Shown one piece after another: positions 18,229 through 27,959 of a stretch of DNA of 64,000 nucleotides (the stretch's first letter is position 1; the number at the start of each line of letters is the position of its first letter). The notes beneath the pieces are model-generated. The model saw only the letters and a list, made by a program, of their open reading frames with translations, was not told the DNA's origin and did no database searches. The position numbers and the translations under genes were made by a program. The stretch is from Chlorobaculum limnaeum (lineage in GTDB: Bacteria > Bacteroidota > Chlorobiia > Chlorobiales > Chlorobiaceae): NCBI RefSeq assembly GCF_001747405.1, contig NZ_CP017305.1:1816001-1880000 (forward strand). Reading direction: 5' to 3'.

Positions 18229-18611
18229 GTTTCAGGAAAAAATCCCTTGAAAAAGGATGTTAAGGCATACTCCAACAAGCTGATGAAACTGATCCTGAGC
18301 AAAGGCGTCAAATGCATCCGGCCAATAAAAATCCGATTCCCGCTTCTTCGCATTAATAACTCACAGCCGCCGCTCGACTTCGCTCAGCATGACCAGCCAG
18401 TAATTTCGCCCGCGCGATAACATACTCGAAAATCACAAAGAGCTGCGCCATCGCGAGCAGACAACCGCAACTCTATTTTTTAAAGCACGTTGGCTTGATG
18501 ACTTTGATATGTATAATCATGATGATTCAGTGTATATTAAAAAAATATTTTTATCCCTTGCCTGCTGTTTAGATGCACTATTTCTAATCCGGCAGTAAAC
18601 CCCTTTGCGCC
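18229..18611. other. Intergenic region before the hybrid kinase
   Basis: About 380 bases. The second half (18450-18560) is A/T-rich and probably holds the kinase promoter. A short open frame from 18181 starts inside the cysQ terminator and has no recognisable character. Confidence 0.45.
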
Positions 18612-21600
18612 ATGCTCCATCCAACAGATGAGCTGCTTCACAACCTTCCCGGCATGATTCCCGGCCCGGCGTTCACGCTCAGCCCGGACGGCTTCGTCAC
18701 CGGCTGTAACGTCAACGCCCTCGGCGCCGTGTTCGGCCTCGGCGACGGGAACCTGCCCGTGCTGAATCTCTTCGACTCCGCGCATCCCGACGATCGCGAA
18801 GCGTTGCGCTTCGCCATGGCGGCGGCGCTGCGGAGCGATTCGGAAGCATCGTGCGAAGCGAGAATTTTGCATTGTGACCGGAAGGAATATTTGTGGCATT
18901 CGATCACCGCCAGAAAGATCGCGACCAGCGGCGTACCACCGGTCATCGCCACATGCCGTGAAATCACCCGCTGCAAGCAGCTCGAAGAGTCGCTGCAAAT
19001 CAGCGAAACGAAGTTCCAGCGCCTGTTCGACGGCCATTCGACCGTGATGCTGGTCATCGATATGGAGTCGAAAATGATCATCGATGCCAACCGCGCCGCA
19101 GAGAGCTTTTATGGCTGGACGGTACAGGAGCTTCGCGAAATGCGGCTCGAACAACTCGCCGTGACCTCTCCCGATTTTCTGGCACGCGAGATCGACCTGA
19201 TCAGAACGCTCAAACAGAAAACTGTTTCGGCCCGCCATCGCAGAGCCGACGGCAGCATCCGCGACGTGGAAGCCTCGACCAGCCTCATCGAAATCCAGGG
19301 AAAGGAGGTGTTTTACTGCATCGTCAACGACGTTACCGAGCACGCGCAGCGGGAGAAAGAGTTGCGTTTCAGCAAGTCACAGCTCAACTTCGCGCTCGAA
19401 AAGAGCCATATCGGCTGGTGGAGCATGAACATAGAGGATGGCTCCACTTTTCGTACTCCCGAACATGCGCGGATATTCGGTTACGACTCGACAGACCAGG
19501 AGTGGAGCTTTCAGCAGTTTCTCGACCACGTCGTTCCCGAAGATCGCGACCGGATCAACACCCTGATTCAGCACTCGAAAACCAGCCATACCGGCCTCCA
19601 TTACGAATGCCGCATCCGCAGGAACGATGGCGAACAGCGCTGGATCATGGTGATCGGAGGATTTCAGCACGATGACCTTCACGGCAAACAGCTCCTGGCA
19701 GGCATCGTTATGGATGTTTCAGATCGCAAAACAGCGGAAATCGAACTCCGGGATGCCAAAACGAAGTTCGACCTGGCCTTGAAAGCTGCGCGAGCCGGCG
19801 TCTGGGAGATGAACATCGAAACCGGCAAGGCGGTCTGGTCGAACGAGATCGAGCGCCTGCTTGGCCTTGAACAGCAACAACAGGCGCCGTCGTTCGATCT
19901 CTGGATGAAAGCCATTCATCCGGATGACCGGCAAAAAGTGATCGATACCATCACGGAGACCACCAGAGAGGCGAAAGAATCAAGTATGGAGTTCCGGGTC
20001 ACCTGGCCCGATGATTCGATTCACTGGCTGATGTCACGCGGACAACCGGTGCACAACGATAACGGACAGTGGACCGGTTATATAGGCACGATCATCGATT
20101 CCACGGAGCGCCGGAAGCTGCTCGAATCGGTACGCCAGAGGGAAACGGAGTATCGTTCACTGTTCGAAAACATGCCGAATGGCTTTGCCTATTGCCAGGC
20201 GATCTACGATCGAAATGACAGAGTCGAAGATTTCGTATTCGTCGAGGTCAACCGAAAATTCGAGGAGTTGCTCTCGATGAAGGATATCATCGGTAAACGG
20301 GCGACGCAAATCATTCCTGAAATCAGGACGACCGACGAAGAACTGTTCCGAATCTCTGAACGCATCGTCAAGAGCGGTCAACCGGAATATTTCGATTATT
20401 TCCTGAACGCGCTTCAGGAGTGGTTCTCGTTTTCGGTTTACAGTCCGAAACAGGACTTTTTCATCGTGATCTTCGATATCATCACCCAGCGCAAGCAAAT
20501 CGAGCAGTCATTGCGGGAAAGCGAACACAAATACCGCACGATAACCGAACAGATCTCCGAAGTCGTCTTCGTCACCGACTTCACGGGCATCGTCCGCTAT
20601 ATTTCGCCATCCATACAAAAAACAGCAGGATACCGGCCTGAAGAGATTGTCGGTCATTCATTTTTCGACTTTCTCGCGCATGATGAGATCGAACGGGCGA
20701 AGCACAAGCTCGGCGAAGCGATTGCCAGGCACCTCGATTCCGAAGTGTTCGAGTTGAAATACAAAAAACGCGATGGCTCCGATCTTTATGGCGAAGTTGG
20801 CGTCAGATATTTTCTGGAAACCAACGGCAATGAATATTCGGGCATGATCGGCGTGATTCGCGATATAAGCCGAAGGAAAAAAGCCGAAGAGGAGAAAAAA
20901 ATTCTCGAACTCCAGCTTCAGAAAGCTGAACGTCTTGAAACGCTCGGAAGACTTGTTGGCGGTATCGCCCATGACTTCAACAATCTGCTTTCTCCTATTC
21001 TTGGTTATGCCGAACTCGGGATGCTCAATGCAGCTGAAGAGGGTTACGACCCCGAATATTACACCGCTATCGTGCAGGCTTCAGAACGCGCGAAACAACT
21101 GATCGCCCAGATTCTGACCTTCAGCAAAACCAATGACAGCAAGCCCGCACCTGTCAAGGTTCAATCGATCATCGAAGAGGTTGTCCAGCTCCTCTGTCCG
21201 TCGATTCCGCCAAACATCAGAATAGAGAAGAAGATCGACCAGGCGTGCCGCAACATTCTCATCGACCCGTCGAAGCTGCATCAGATGCTCGTCAATCTCT
21301 GCACGAACGCCTGGCAGGCGATCGACAAGAGCAATGGCATCATCACCATCGAGCTGCACGAGGTCACGCCCGGCAAGACGCTGCTGAACAGGCTGACGGG
21401 GCTGACGGCCCAGCCCTACGCGGAGCTGAGCATTTCCGACAACGGCACCGGCATGGACAAGGCGACGATAGAGCACATTTTCGAGCCGTTTTTCACGACC
21501 AAAGCCCCCGACAAAGGTTCCGGTCTCGGCCTGTCGGTCGTGCACGGCATCGTTACCGGTTACAAGGGGCAAATTCTGGTTGAAAGCGAGCCGGGAGAGT

Positions 21601-22055
21601 CAACGACTTTTCGCATCTTCCTGCCGGTCATCGAAGCGACGAGCGAGCAGAATTTTTCTCGCCCCATTCCCCAGCAGGGAAATGGAAGGATTCTTTTTGT
21701 CGATGATGAACAGGTCATCCTGAACATGGTCTCGAAAATGCTGACCAAACAGGGCTTCGAGGTGTGCGCCATAAAGAATCCGCGCGAAGCCATCGAGCTT
21801 TTCAGGCAGGAGCACGAGCGTTTCGACCTGCTCATCACCGACCTGACCATGCCCGAACTCAGCGGCCTCGAACTGTCAACCGAGCTGAAAAACCTCTGCC
21901 CCCTGCTTCCGATCATCATGATGACCGGCTTTGGGAAGGACATTGAAGACGAGCAAACTTTGAACAGGCACGGCATCTGCAAAATCCTGAAAAAGCCCGT
22001 CAGGCTTGCCGAGCTGGTTGCCGCGATCAACGAAGCCATCGCCGGAATCGGTTGA
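18612..22055 (+). CDS. Multi-PAS hybrid sensor histidine kinase / response regulator
   Basis: 1147 residues, no clear membrane segment, so probably cytoplasmic. About six PAS/PAC units fill the first 770 residues; repeated openings such as [40 protein letters not shown] and [14 protein letters not shown] mark five of them. Then come the dimerisation box [11 protein letters not shown] (phospho-acceptor His787), N box ([12 protein letters not shown]), G1 (SDNGTGMD) and G2 ([11 protein letters not shown]). A C-terminal receiver carries Asp1077 ([10 protein letters not shown]) and Lys in the KKPVR end. The HDFNN box places it in the same class as NtrB-like hybrid kinases. Signal and output partner are unknown; no partner regulator is adjacent. 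Confidence 0.93.
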   Translation: MLHPTDELLHNLPGMIPGPAFTLSPDGFVTGCNVNALGAVFGLGDGNLPVLNLFDSAHPDDREALRFAMAAALRSDSEASCEARILHCDRKEYLWHSITARKIATSGVPPVIATCREITRCKQLEESLQISETKFQRLFDGHSTVMLVIDMESKMIIDANRAAESFYGWTVQELREMRLEQLAVTSPDFLAREIDLIRTLKQKTVSARHRRADGSIRDVEASTSLIEIQGKEVFYCIVNDVTEHAQREKELRFSKSQLNFALEKSHIGWWSMNIEDGSTFRTPEHARIFGYDSTDQEWSFQQFLDHVVPEDRDRINTLIQHSKTSHTGLHYECRIRRNDGEQRWIMVIGGFQHDDLHGKQLLAGIVMDVSDRKTAEIELRDAKTKFDLALKAARAGVWEMNIETGKAVWSNEIERLLGLEQQQQAPSFDLWMKAIHPDDRQKVIDTITETTREAKESSMEFRVTWPDDSIHWLMSRGQPVHNDNGQWTGYIGTIIDSTERRKLLESVRQRETEYRSLFENMPNGFAYCQAIYDRNDRVEDFVFVEVNRKFEELLSMKDIIGKRATQIIPEIRTTDEELFRISERIVKSGQPEYFDYFLNALQEWFSFSVYSPKQDFFIVIFDIITQRKQIEQSLRESEHKYRTITEQISEVVFVTDFTGIVRYISPSIQKTAGYRPEEIVGHSFFDFLAHDEIERAKHKLGEAIARHLDSEVFELKYKKRDGSDLYGEVGVRYFLETNGNEYSGMIGVIRDISRRKKAEEEKKILELQLQKAERLETLGRLVGGIAHDFNNLLSPILGYAELGMLNAAEEGYDPEYYTAIVQASERAKQLIAQILTFSKTNDSKPAPVKVQSIIEEVVQLLCPSIPPNIRIEKKIDQACRNILIDPSKLHQMLVNLCTNAWQAIDKSNGIITIELHEVTPGKTLLNRLTGLTAQPYAELSISDNGTGMDKATIEHIFEPFFTTKAPDKGSGLGLSVVHGIVTGYKGQILVESEPGESTTFRIFLPVIEATSEQNFSRPIPQQGNGRILFVDDEQVILNMVSKMLTKQGFEVCAIKNPREAIELFRQEHERFDLLITDLTMPELSGLELSTELKNLCPLLPIIMMTGFGKDIEDEQTLNRHGICKILKKPVRLAELVAAINEAIAGIG

Positions 22056-22174
22056 TGCCGCCGTCCACGACAGGCGAACCGGTGCTGGCACAATGCAGGA
22101 CAGCGAGATTTTTTTACGAAAAGTTAAAAAAGATGCTGGTTTTCCAGATTTTTTGCTACATTAAGCCACTCTAT

Positions 22175-22247
22175 TGAGGAGTGGCCAAATTGGTAAGGCT
22201 CCTGACTCTGGATCAGGCAATTCCAGGTTCGAGTCCTGGCTCCTCAG
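22175..22247 (+). tRNA. tRNA-Gln (CUG)
   Basis: 73 nt, CCA not encoded. Acceptor TGAGGAG pairs with CTCCTCA; anticodon stem CCTGA/TCAGG encloses CTCTGGA, giving CUG. T-arm CCAGG-TTCGAGT-CCTGG. The U1-A72 start is typical of tRNA-Gln. It stands at the left border of an accessory stretch. Confidence 0.92.
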
Positions 22248-22254
22248 CAGCATA

Positions 22255-22290
22255 AAGCCTTGTAGCGGATAACGTTACAAGGCTTTTTTT
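22255..22290 (+). terminator. Terminator after tRNA-Gln
   Basis: AAGCCTTGTA pairs with TTACAAGGCTT (22275-22285) and is followed by seven T, eight bases after the tRNA. Confidence 0.85.
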
Positions 22291-22368
22291 GCGTTTTTTG
22301 CTGGCACAGTTATTCTTTGGTTATTGGTATAAAACTGACAATCGCCCAGAATTCACGAGCCATGCACG

Positions 22369-23322
22369 TCAAATGATCGGATCAATCATGACTGATCTTC
22401 GCCTGTAAGCAGCGAAACCAAGCAGTCCAATGCCAAGCATAACTGATGCGCCGGGTTCTGGAACCGGGGTGCCTCCCGTCAACTCCATCACTGTCACGCT
22501 CTTGAGCGCTAATCCTGAATAAGAAGTGCCCCATGTCATCGTATGAGGATCAGCATCCCAGGTGTCATGGAAGTATATAGTGTCGCCATCATAGCCATAT
22601 CCAAACATGGTGTGTCCTGTTACATGAAGCAGTACAACCCGGTTGTTATCGACTTCATTCTGAAAATCTGCAAGACTGAATCCGGCAGCCACATTATTGT
22701 CCGTAAGTTGATTATAAAGCGTGTTGACTCCATACCCGGCATAGGTGACATATTCGTAAATACCATACATACCGGACAAATCAGTATAACTTGCACCGTA
22801 AGAAGGATCAACGCCAAAGAACGGCATATAGCTATAATATAATCGCTCTCCATTACCATAATTATAGATCTTGGTGCTTCCATTATAATTACTTAAAGCG
22901 TCCTGACTTGTACCCATGAAATCGGCAAGGCTGTCAAAAATATGATATGGAGCGGAAAGGTCATCGCCAGATTTATTAGATCCATCTGATGGAGATTCTC
23001 CACCATAAAAATCAGTGATGTGACCTGGGCTGGCAATAATTTGATTAGCCAATGCGCCGCTATTGCCAAAAGTACTGAGTTCAGCGACTCCACCGGGAAC
23101 GAGGTTGTCATAACGAAGACCGTCATAGCCGTTAATATCGTAATACCCCATCATCATACCGGCAGAAGTTGGTGAACAACCGTACCACCAGTCATAAGCC
23201 GGGACATTTGAAAGAACGGCTCCATCAACACGACCGGCGATGGATGATGTGCTGGCAAATAATGCTACGGAGAGATAAACCCTTTGAGCAAAAGTAGCTG
23301 CTGAAAAATAACGGCTTCGCAT
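22369..23322 (-). CDS. PEP-CTERM-anchored papain-like (C39-type) secreted protein
   Basis: 317 residues. N-terminal signal peptide (VYLSVALFASTSSIAG). The C terminus has VPEPG, then a hydrophobic helix (ASVMLGIGLLGFAAY) and RRR: the three parts of a PEP-CTERM sorting signal read by exosortase. The central domain looks like a papain-fold peptidase of the C39_2 kind: Cys in WWYGCSPTSAGMMMGYYD, His in HVTGHTMFGYGYD, and HDTWD near the end as the third site. Expected to be exported and anchored outside; substrate unknown. Coding sequence is more A/T-rich than neighbours, and an insertion sequence follows 200 bp away, which suggests acquisition. No exosortase gene is in the window. Confidence 0.8.
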   Translation of the reverse strand: MRSRYFSAATFAQRVYLSVALFASTSSIAGRVDGAVLSNVPAYDWWYGCSPTSAGMMMGYYDINGYDGLRYDNLVPGGVAELSTFGNSGALANQIIASPGHITDFYGGESPSDGSNKSGDDLSAPYHIFDSLADFMGTSQDALSNYNGSTKIYNYGNGERLYYSYMPFFGVDPSYGASYTDLSGMYGIYEYVTYAGYGVNTLYNQLTDNNVAAGFSLADFQNEVDNNRVVLLHVTGHTMFGYGYDGDTIYFHDTWDADPHTMTWGTSYSGLALKSVTVMELTGGTPVPEPGASVMLGIGLLGFAAYRRRSVMIDPII

Positions 23323-23519
23323 AACGAATTCTTATTTATAGAAATTATCTATTTAACGCAATTACATTCGCAAAACATTACTTTAATAAAGTATAAATTA
23401 AACAATTATATCACTCTCAACAAAGAATATGCAAATTATTCCGGAAATGACAAATGAGTCATCTGAAAACACTTTGCCATAATTTAAGCTTCCAGAAAAC
23501 AATGTTTTTTAAAATTTAT

Positions 23520-24876
23520 GGCTCTTCGCAGAATTTAATGGTCTGGTAGTAAAAATGAGTGGCTTGGTGTAATTTATCCAAGAACGCCAAAACACTAACC
23601 CCAACGTATGCCGAGCCTCATTACCCATTACCAGCAGTTATTAGGATTACCAGAAACATGGAAGGTGTCGGATGTCCGGCTGTCGATGTCCGGCCCCCGG
23701 ATAGAAATCCATCTGGAGTATATCGGATCCAAAGTCGAATGCCCTGAATGCGGCAAGGCCGGACGAATTTATGACCTGGCGCCAGAACAACGGTGGCGGC
23801 ATCTGGATACCATGGAGTACGAGACGCATCTGATAGCCAGGGTGCCTCGGTGTGAGTGCAAAGAGCACAGGATCAAGACAATTAAAGTTCCGTGGGCAAC
23901 GCGCTATTCGCGCTACACCCTGAAGTTTGAAGCGCTTGCTGTCGAGTTGCTTCAGGAGTGTTCAAGCATTCAGTCGGCATCGAGGCTCTTGCGATTGAAC
24001 TGGCATGCAACCAACGAGATCATGAACCGTGCGGTTAAGCGAGGCCTGAGCCGCCGGAATAAGGAGGCGATTGCTCATCTTGGTCTTGATGAAAAGAGCT
24101 TCCGGGCAGGCCATCAGTATGTGACGATCCTGAACGACCTGAAAGGTGGCCGGGTACTTGAGGTGGTCCAGAGCCGAACGACCGATGGAGCAGAAGCGCT
24201 ACTCCTCAGCTTTGAAGCATCGCAACGCCAGGGTGTGAAATCGATCTCGATGGATATGTGGAAACCCTTCGCGATTGCTGCCAAAAAGCATCTGCCGCAG
24301 GCCGATATTGTGCATGACCGTTTCCATATCAGCAAATATCTGAACGAGGCGGTCGACACGGTTCGTCGCCAAGAGTCCCGTCAACTTCATCATGCAGGGG
24401 ACAGGACTCTGATTGGCTCGAAATTCACCTGGCTGCGCAATCCGGAGAACATGACGGAAAGCCAGCGGACAAGCTTTGATCAATTGATGGCCTGTGAGCT
24501 GAAAACCGGAAAAGCCTGGTCGATGAAAAACATGTTTCGGGAGTTCTGGCGGCTGGGTTGTCGAGAGAGTGCAAGCTTCTTTTTCGATTACTGGTCTGAA
24601 CGCGTTGACCAGTTAGCGTTGAAACCCATGATCAAGGTCAAAGAGCTGCTGAAGCGGCATCTCGACAACATCCTGAACTATTTCGAGCACGAAATGACCA
24701 ACGCAGTTTCCGAAGGTCTGAATAGCAAGATCCAGTTGTACAAAGCATCGGCCCGTGGGTTCCACAGCTTTCACAGCTACCGCATAAGGATTTTGTTTTA
24801 CTGTGGAAAGCTCAACATGGCTATTACCGGTTGAGTAATTGATGACGAGCGCTACCATTAAATCTTACGAAGAACC
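23520..24876. mobile_element. ISL3-family insertion sequence, both ends present
   Basis: About 1357 bp. The left end (23520-23542) and right end (24854-24876) form 23-bp terminal inverted repeats matching at 19 positions (GG.TCTTCG.A..ATTTAATGGT). One full transposase gene lies between. I see no clear 8-bp target duplication at the flanks (AAATTTAT left, AAAAACAA right), so the insertion may be old or one end imprecise. Confidence 0.85.
23608..24834 (+). CDS. ISL3-family transposase
   Basis: 408 residues, the usual size. An N-terminal zinc-finger-like region (CPEC at 45-48, then CEC at 82-84) and a helix-turn-helix precede the DDE catalytic domain. Candidate acidic residues are Asp161 (HLGLDEKSF), Asp216 (ISMDMWKPF) and Glu in AVSEGLNSKIQ. 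The C terminus RGFHSFHSYRIRILFYCGKL is characteristic of ISL3. The frame is intact, so the element may still be mobile. Confidence 0.94.
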   Translation: MPSLITHYQQLLGLPETWKVSDVRLSMSGPRIEIHLEYIGSKVECPECGKAGRIYDLAPEQRWRHLDTMEYETHLIARVPRCECKEHRIKTIKVPWATRYSRYTLKFEALAVELLQECSSIQSASRLLRLNWHATNEIMNRAVKRGLSRRNKEAIAHLGLDEKSFRAGHQYVTILNDLKGGRVLEVVQSRTTDGAEALLLSFEASQRQGVKSISMDMWKPFAIAAKKHLPQADIVHDRFHISKYLNEAVDTVRRQESRQLHHAGDRTLIGSKFTWLRNPENMTESQRTSFDQLMACELKTGKAWSMKNMFREFWRLGCRESASFFFDYWSERVDQLALKPMIKVKELLKRHLDNILNYFEHEMTNAVSEGLNSKIQLYKASARGFHSFHSYRIRILFYCGKLNMAITG

Positions 24877-25284
24877 AAAAACAAAGAGTTCTTGATTCTT
24901 CTCCCGACAAGTCTGGATCAGCATGACGTCCGGACAAGCTCATGGTCAAACCAGCGCCGACACCGTGAATGGCCGGATTGACAATCCTTGACGAAAGTCA
25001 TGGCAGACGGCGCTTGCGCTCGTTCACCGGCAGGCTGAAATCTGCATGGAAACGCTGTCTTGGCGAAAAATGAAGAGGCGCGTCACGGATATTACGTGAC
25101 AATTTCTGGCAGTTTGCCTGGACGAAAAGCCTCACGGATGGTTCGCCAGCCCGCGCATCGGGAAGTTTGCCGGACGGCGCAAAGTTTTCGTGCGGGGCGT
25201 TGCGTTGTTTTATTGACGGGATATGGCGTATGTTTCCGTGACAACAGATTCCGAACTACTGAAAACTTAACTCTACGCAGCACC
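24877..25284. other. Intergenic region right of the ISL3 element
   Basis: About 400 bases. An open frame extends through part of it in phase with the next gene (from 25060) but shows no protein-like conservation signal. Nothing else recognisable. Confidence 0.4.
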
Positions 25285-25671
25285 ATGAAAAGCTTTGCAG
25301 CGGCCATTCGCAACGGGGAGACGGGGTTCGCCGTCCATAATTCCGTGTTTCTTCCATTTCACTGCGAAATAATCAGTATCTGGATCGGCAAGGAGATGTC
25401 GCTGCTCTCGGTGCCGGATGAGATCACCGATCTTCTCGATGGCGAAGTGATCGGTATCAGGGAGGGGGAGTCCTACACCAACCTCGTGTTCAGGAAATGG
25501 GGCGACCTTTCGAGGGAGCTGGGCAATCACAAAGGGCATATCATTCTGCAGGCGGTTGAAAAAGGGGATGACCTGTTCAAAAGAGAAAATCGCCATTACA
25601 TCAGGATGGGCTTTCACGACCATGACAAGGAGCTTTCGTTCGAGATCGTCAACGATCCGTTCGAGTTGTAG
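25285..25671 (+). CDS. Hypothetical protein
   Basis: 128 residues from the ATG at 25285; the frame is open back to 25060, and another candidate ATG is 25396 directly after GGCAAGGAG. I do not recognise the family. The part from 25396 looks like a compact soluble domain (SVPDEITDLLDGEVIGIREG, KGHIILQAVEKGDDLFKR) ending in NDPFEL. The upstream residues are less convincing. It precedes the DUF389 gene by about 90 bp on the same strand. Confidence 0.5.
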   Translation: MKSFAAAIRNGETGFAVHNSVFLPFHCEIISIWIGKEMSLLSVPDEITDLLDGEVIGIREGESYTNLVFRKWGDLSRELGNHKGHIILQAVEKGDDLFKRENRHYIRMGFHDHDKELSFEIVNDPFEL

Positions 25672-25764
25672 GCGGGTTCGCGGAAGCGTTCAGGCGCTTC
25701 CGGGCGTTTGCTTCTGTTCCGGGATGTCATTCAGGCCCGGCTTTGATCAACTATCCGGTCTGTC

Positions 25765-27105
25765 ATGCTCAAATCTTTGCTGCGTATTTTCAGCCTGCGC
25801 CAGGACGCGGAGGCATTCGATGCCGTCCACAACGCCGTCGAGGCGGACATCGTGTTTCGCGGCGCGCGCATCTGGGTGCTGATTTCAGCCATCATCCTCG
25901 CCTCGGTCGGCCTGAACATGAACTCCACGGCGGTCATCATCGGCGCGATGCTGATTTCGCCCCTCATGGGGCCGATCAACGGCATGGGCTACAGCCTGGC
26001 CACCTACGATTTTCCGCTGCTCCGGCGATCGTTCAAGAACTTCTCGTTCGCGGTGGCGTCGAGCCTGGTCGCCTCGACCCTCTATTTCGCCATCACGCCG
26101 CTTTCCAGCGCCCACTCCGAGTTACTGGCGCGCACGAGCCCAACGATCTACGACGTGCTGATCGCGCTTTTCGGTGGTCTGGCGGGTTCGATTTCGCTCA
26201 CAACGAAGCTCAAGGGCAACGTGGTGCCGGGCGTGGCCATCGCCACGGCGCTCATGCCGCCGCTCTGTACGGCGGGCTACGGCGTGGCGACCGGTCAGTT
26301 CAGCTTCTTTTTCGGAGCGCTCTACCTGTTCACGATCAACAGCGTTTTTATCGCTCTGGCCAACGCTGGCTTCGCGCGGGTGATGCGCATTCCGCTGCGT
26401 ACGACGCTCGATGAGGAGAAGCGTGCCCGCATCAATCACATGATCACGGCGGTGATTCTCGTCACGCTGATTCCGAGCGTCTATTTTGGCTACGTGCTTG
26501 TCAGGAAAGAGCGTTTTATCGACACGGCCACGCGCTTTGCACGCACCGTGAGTCTTTTCAAAGGTGATTTTCTGCTTCGATACGAGATCGATGGCGACGC
26601 TCGCGCGATTACGCTGGTCTATGGCGGCCATCCGCTGACCGGCGATGACAAGGCGGAGCTGAACCGGCGGGCCGAGGCGTTCGGGCTTGAAAACGCGACG
26701 CTTAAGTTCCAGCAGGGGCTGGTGATCACCAACGGCGAGGAGTATCTCGACAAACTGAACCAGATGGCGGAGACGGATCGCCAGAAGCTCGAAATCGCCC
26801 GGCTCAACGCTGCGTTGCAAGCGAACATTCGCCAGCAGGACAGCCTGCGACAGGTCAGTTATACCGGCCTGAAGCTGCTCAGAGAGCTCAAGCCGCTTTT
26901 CCCGCATATCACGAGCTGCCTCTACGCCGAACCCTGGCTCTTTTCGGACAGCACGGGAGCCAAGCCCCGGCAAAGGAGCTACGTGCTTCTCTCGGCGTTA
27001 AAACCCGTCAACCGGGCTGACCGCGCGAAAGTGGAGCGCTGGCTCAAAGCGAGGTTGCAGAACGACAGCCTCCGCGTGGTGTTTGAGGGGAACGGGGAGC
27101 AGTGA
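25765..27105 (+). CDS. DUF389 family integral membrane protein
   Basis: 446 residues. Six or more hydrophobic segments lie in the first 245 residues, with the DUF389 signature: WVLISAIILASVGLNMNSTA, then VIIGAMLISPLMGPINGMGY and KGNVVPGVAIATALMPPLCT. A soluble C-terminal region of about 200 residues includes a coiled-coil-like stretch (EIARLNAALQANIRQQDSLR). Function of DUF389 is not established; it is widespread in bacteria. The adjacent upstream gene on the same strand is of unknown function. Confidence 0.88.
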   Translation: MLKSLLRIFSLRQDAEAFDAVHNAVEADIVFRGARIWVLISAIILASVGLNMNSTAVIIGAMLISPLMGPINGMGYSLATYDFPLLRRSFKNFSFAVASSLVASTLYFAITPLSSAHSELLARTSPTIYDVLIALFGGLAGSISLTTKLKGNVVPGVAIATALMPPLCTAGYGVATGQFSFFFGALYLFTINSVFIALANAGFARVMRIPLRTTLDEEKRARINHMITAVILVTLIPSVYFGYVLVRKERFIDTATRFARTVSLFKGDFLLRYEIDGDARAITLVYGGHPLTGDDKAELNRRAEAFGLENATLKFQQGLVITNGEEYLDKLNQMAETDRQKLEIARLNAALQANIRQQDSLRQVSYTGLKLLRELKPLFPHITSCLYAEPWLFSDSTGAKPRQRSYVLLSALKPVNRADRAKVERWLKARLQNDSLRVVFEGNGEQ

Positions 27106-27193
27106 TGATTTTTTTACCGACCAGTTGAGTTTTTGGTCGTCTTTGAAGAATTAGCAAAACACGCTTTCCGTTTTTCTGTCTTCTTGCGAAATG

Positions 27194-27246
27194 CAACAGT
27201 CTAATTGACTGCCTTAGTGTAGGTGAGGAAGTCAATTAGACTGTTG
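27194..27246. repeat. 17-bp perfect inverted repeat with 19-base spacer
   Basis: Arms 27194-27210 (CAACAGTCTAATTGACT) and 27230-27246 are exact reverse complements. They lie between the converging DUF389 and DUF2290 genes. There is no T run on either side, so an ordinary intrinsic terminator is not certain; it may be a bidirectional stop or a mobile-element relic. Confidence 0.85.
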
Positions 27247-27280
27247 TATGTTAAGTCTGGGTGAACATCGGAATTCAATT

Positions 27281-27949
27281 TTACCGAGTCGCTAAAACGA
27301 CGTGTGGAATCTTTTGCTCGTTGGGGCTGATAGTTTGAGCAAATCGAAATTTTGGCGCAGGGATGTCGTCAGAAAATTTACGAAATACTGTGTTATAGAA
27401 ATTGCGAAGTATGAAACCACCAAAGGCAAGAGGGCTAACAGGAGAACATACAGGAATCCTACAATTTTTGTATTGACCAAGTGTCAAATGAGAATATGGA
27501 TGATCCACATCAACGTAGCGTGCCTCGTCAGCATTGAAATCAAAGCGTATTGGAAAGGGGACGATATTTCGTTCAACAATATCCGCATAAATGTCGTCTG
27601 AAAGGTAAATCTCTGGCTCGTTCTGAAATTGCTCTAAATCAGGCGATGGAAAATAGCCGAGATTATGTTCAACCAATTTTCCCGCCTCAAATCGATATCG
27701 AAGACAAACCAAAGCACCATCGAGAAGCTTCATATTGAAGCAATTCGCATCAGATAGCGTACTGTAAATATCTCGATACGAGACATTCCTTAATGCAACT
27801 GTGAGCGCACCTGCGTTCTTAACAGTGATCTCGAAATTGGATTTTGGATCGCCATGAGTTGAGGGGAAGTTCTGCTCGTTTGATAGACTCAGGCCAACTA
27901 AGTTGGCGGTAAGTGCCTCGATCTCAGAAAGTGTGTCAGTTGCTCTCAT
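27281..27949 (-). CDS. DUF2290 protein, partner of the helicase (anti-phage candidate)
   Basis: 222 residues. The block DHPYSHLTLGQYKNCRIPV, followed by SPLAFGGFILRNFYNT, is the hallmark of DUF2290. An N-terminal part with RYRFEAGKLVEHNLGYFPSP precedes it. It begins 10 bp after the helicase stop, so the two form one operon. DUF2290 next to an SF1 helicase is the composition of the Helicase-DUF2290 anti-phage system described from phage and satellite hotspots (family knowledge). Biochemical role of DUF2290 is not known to me. Codon use is A/T-richer than the core genes, supporting transfer. Confidence 0.85.
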   Translation of the reverse strand: MRATDTLSEIEALTANLVGLSLSNEQNFPSTHGDPKSNFEITVKNAGALTVALRNVSYRDIYSTLSDANCFNMKLLDGALVCLRYRFEAGKLVEHNLGYFPSPDLEQFQNEPEIYLSDDIYADIVERNIVPFPIRFDFNADEARYVDVDHPYSHLTLGQYKNCRIPVCSPVSPLAFGGFILRNFYNTVFRKFSDDIPAPKFRFAQTISPNEQKIPHVVLATR

Positions 27950-27959
27950 GGGATTGGTC

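Noticed and set aside
18181-18420. 79-codon frame after cysQ
   Set aside because: It begins inside the cysQ terminator hairpin and shows no conserved pattern.
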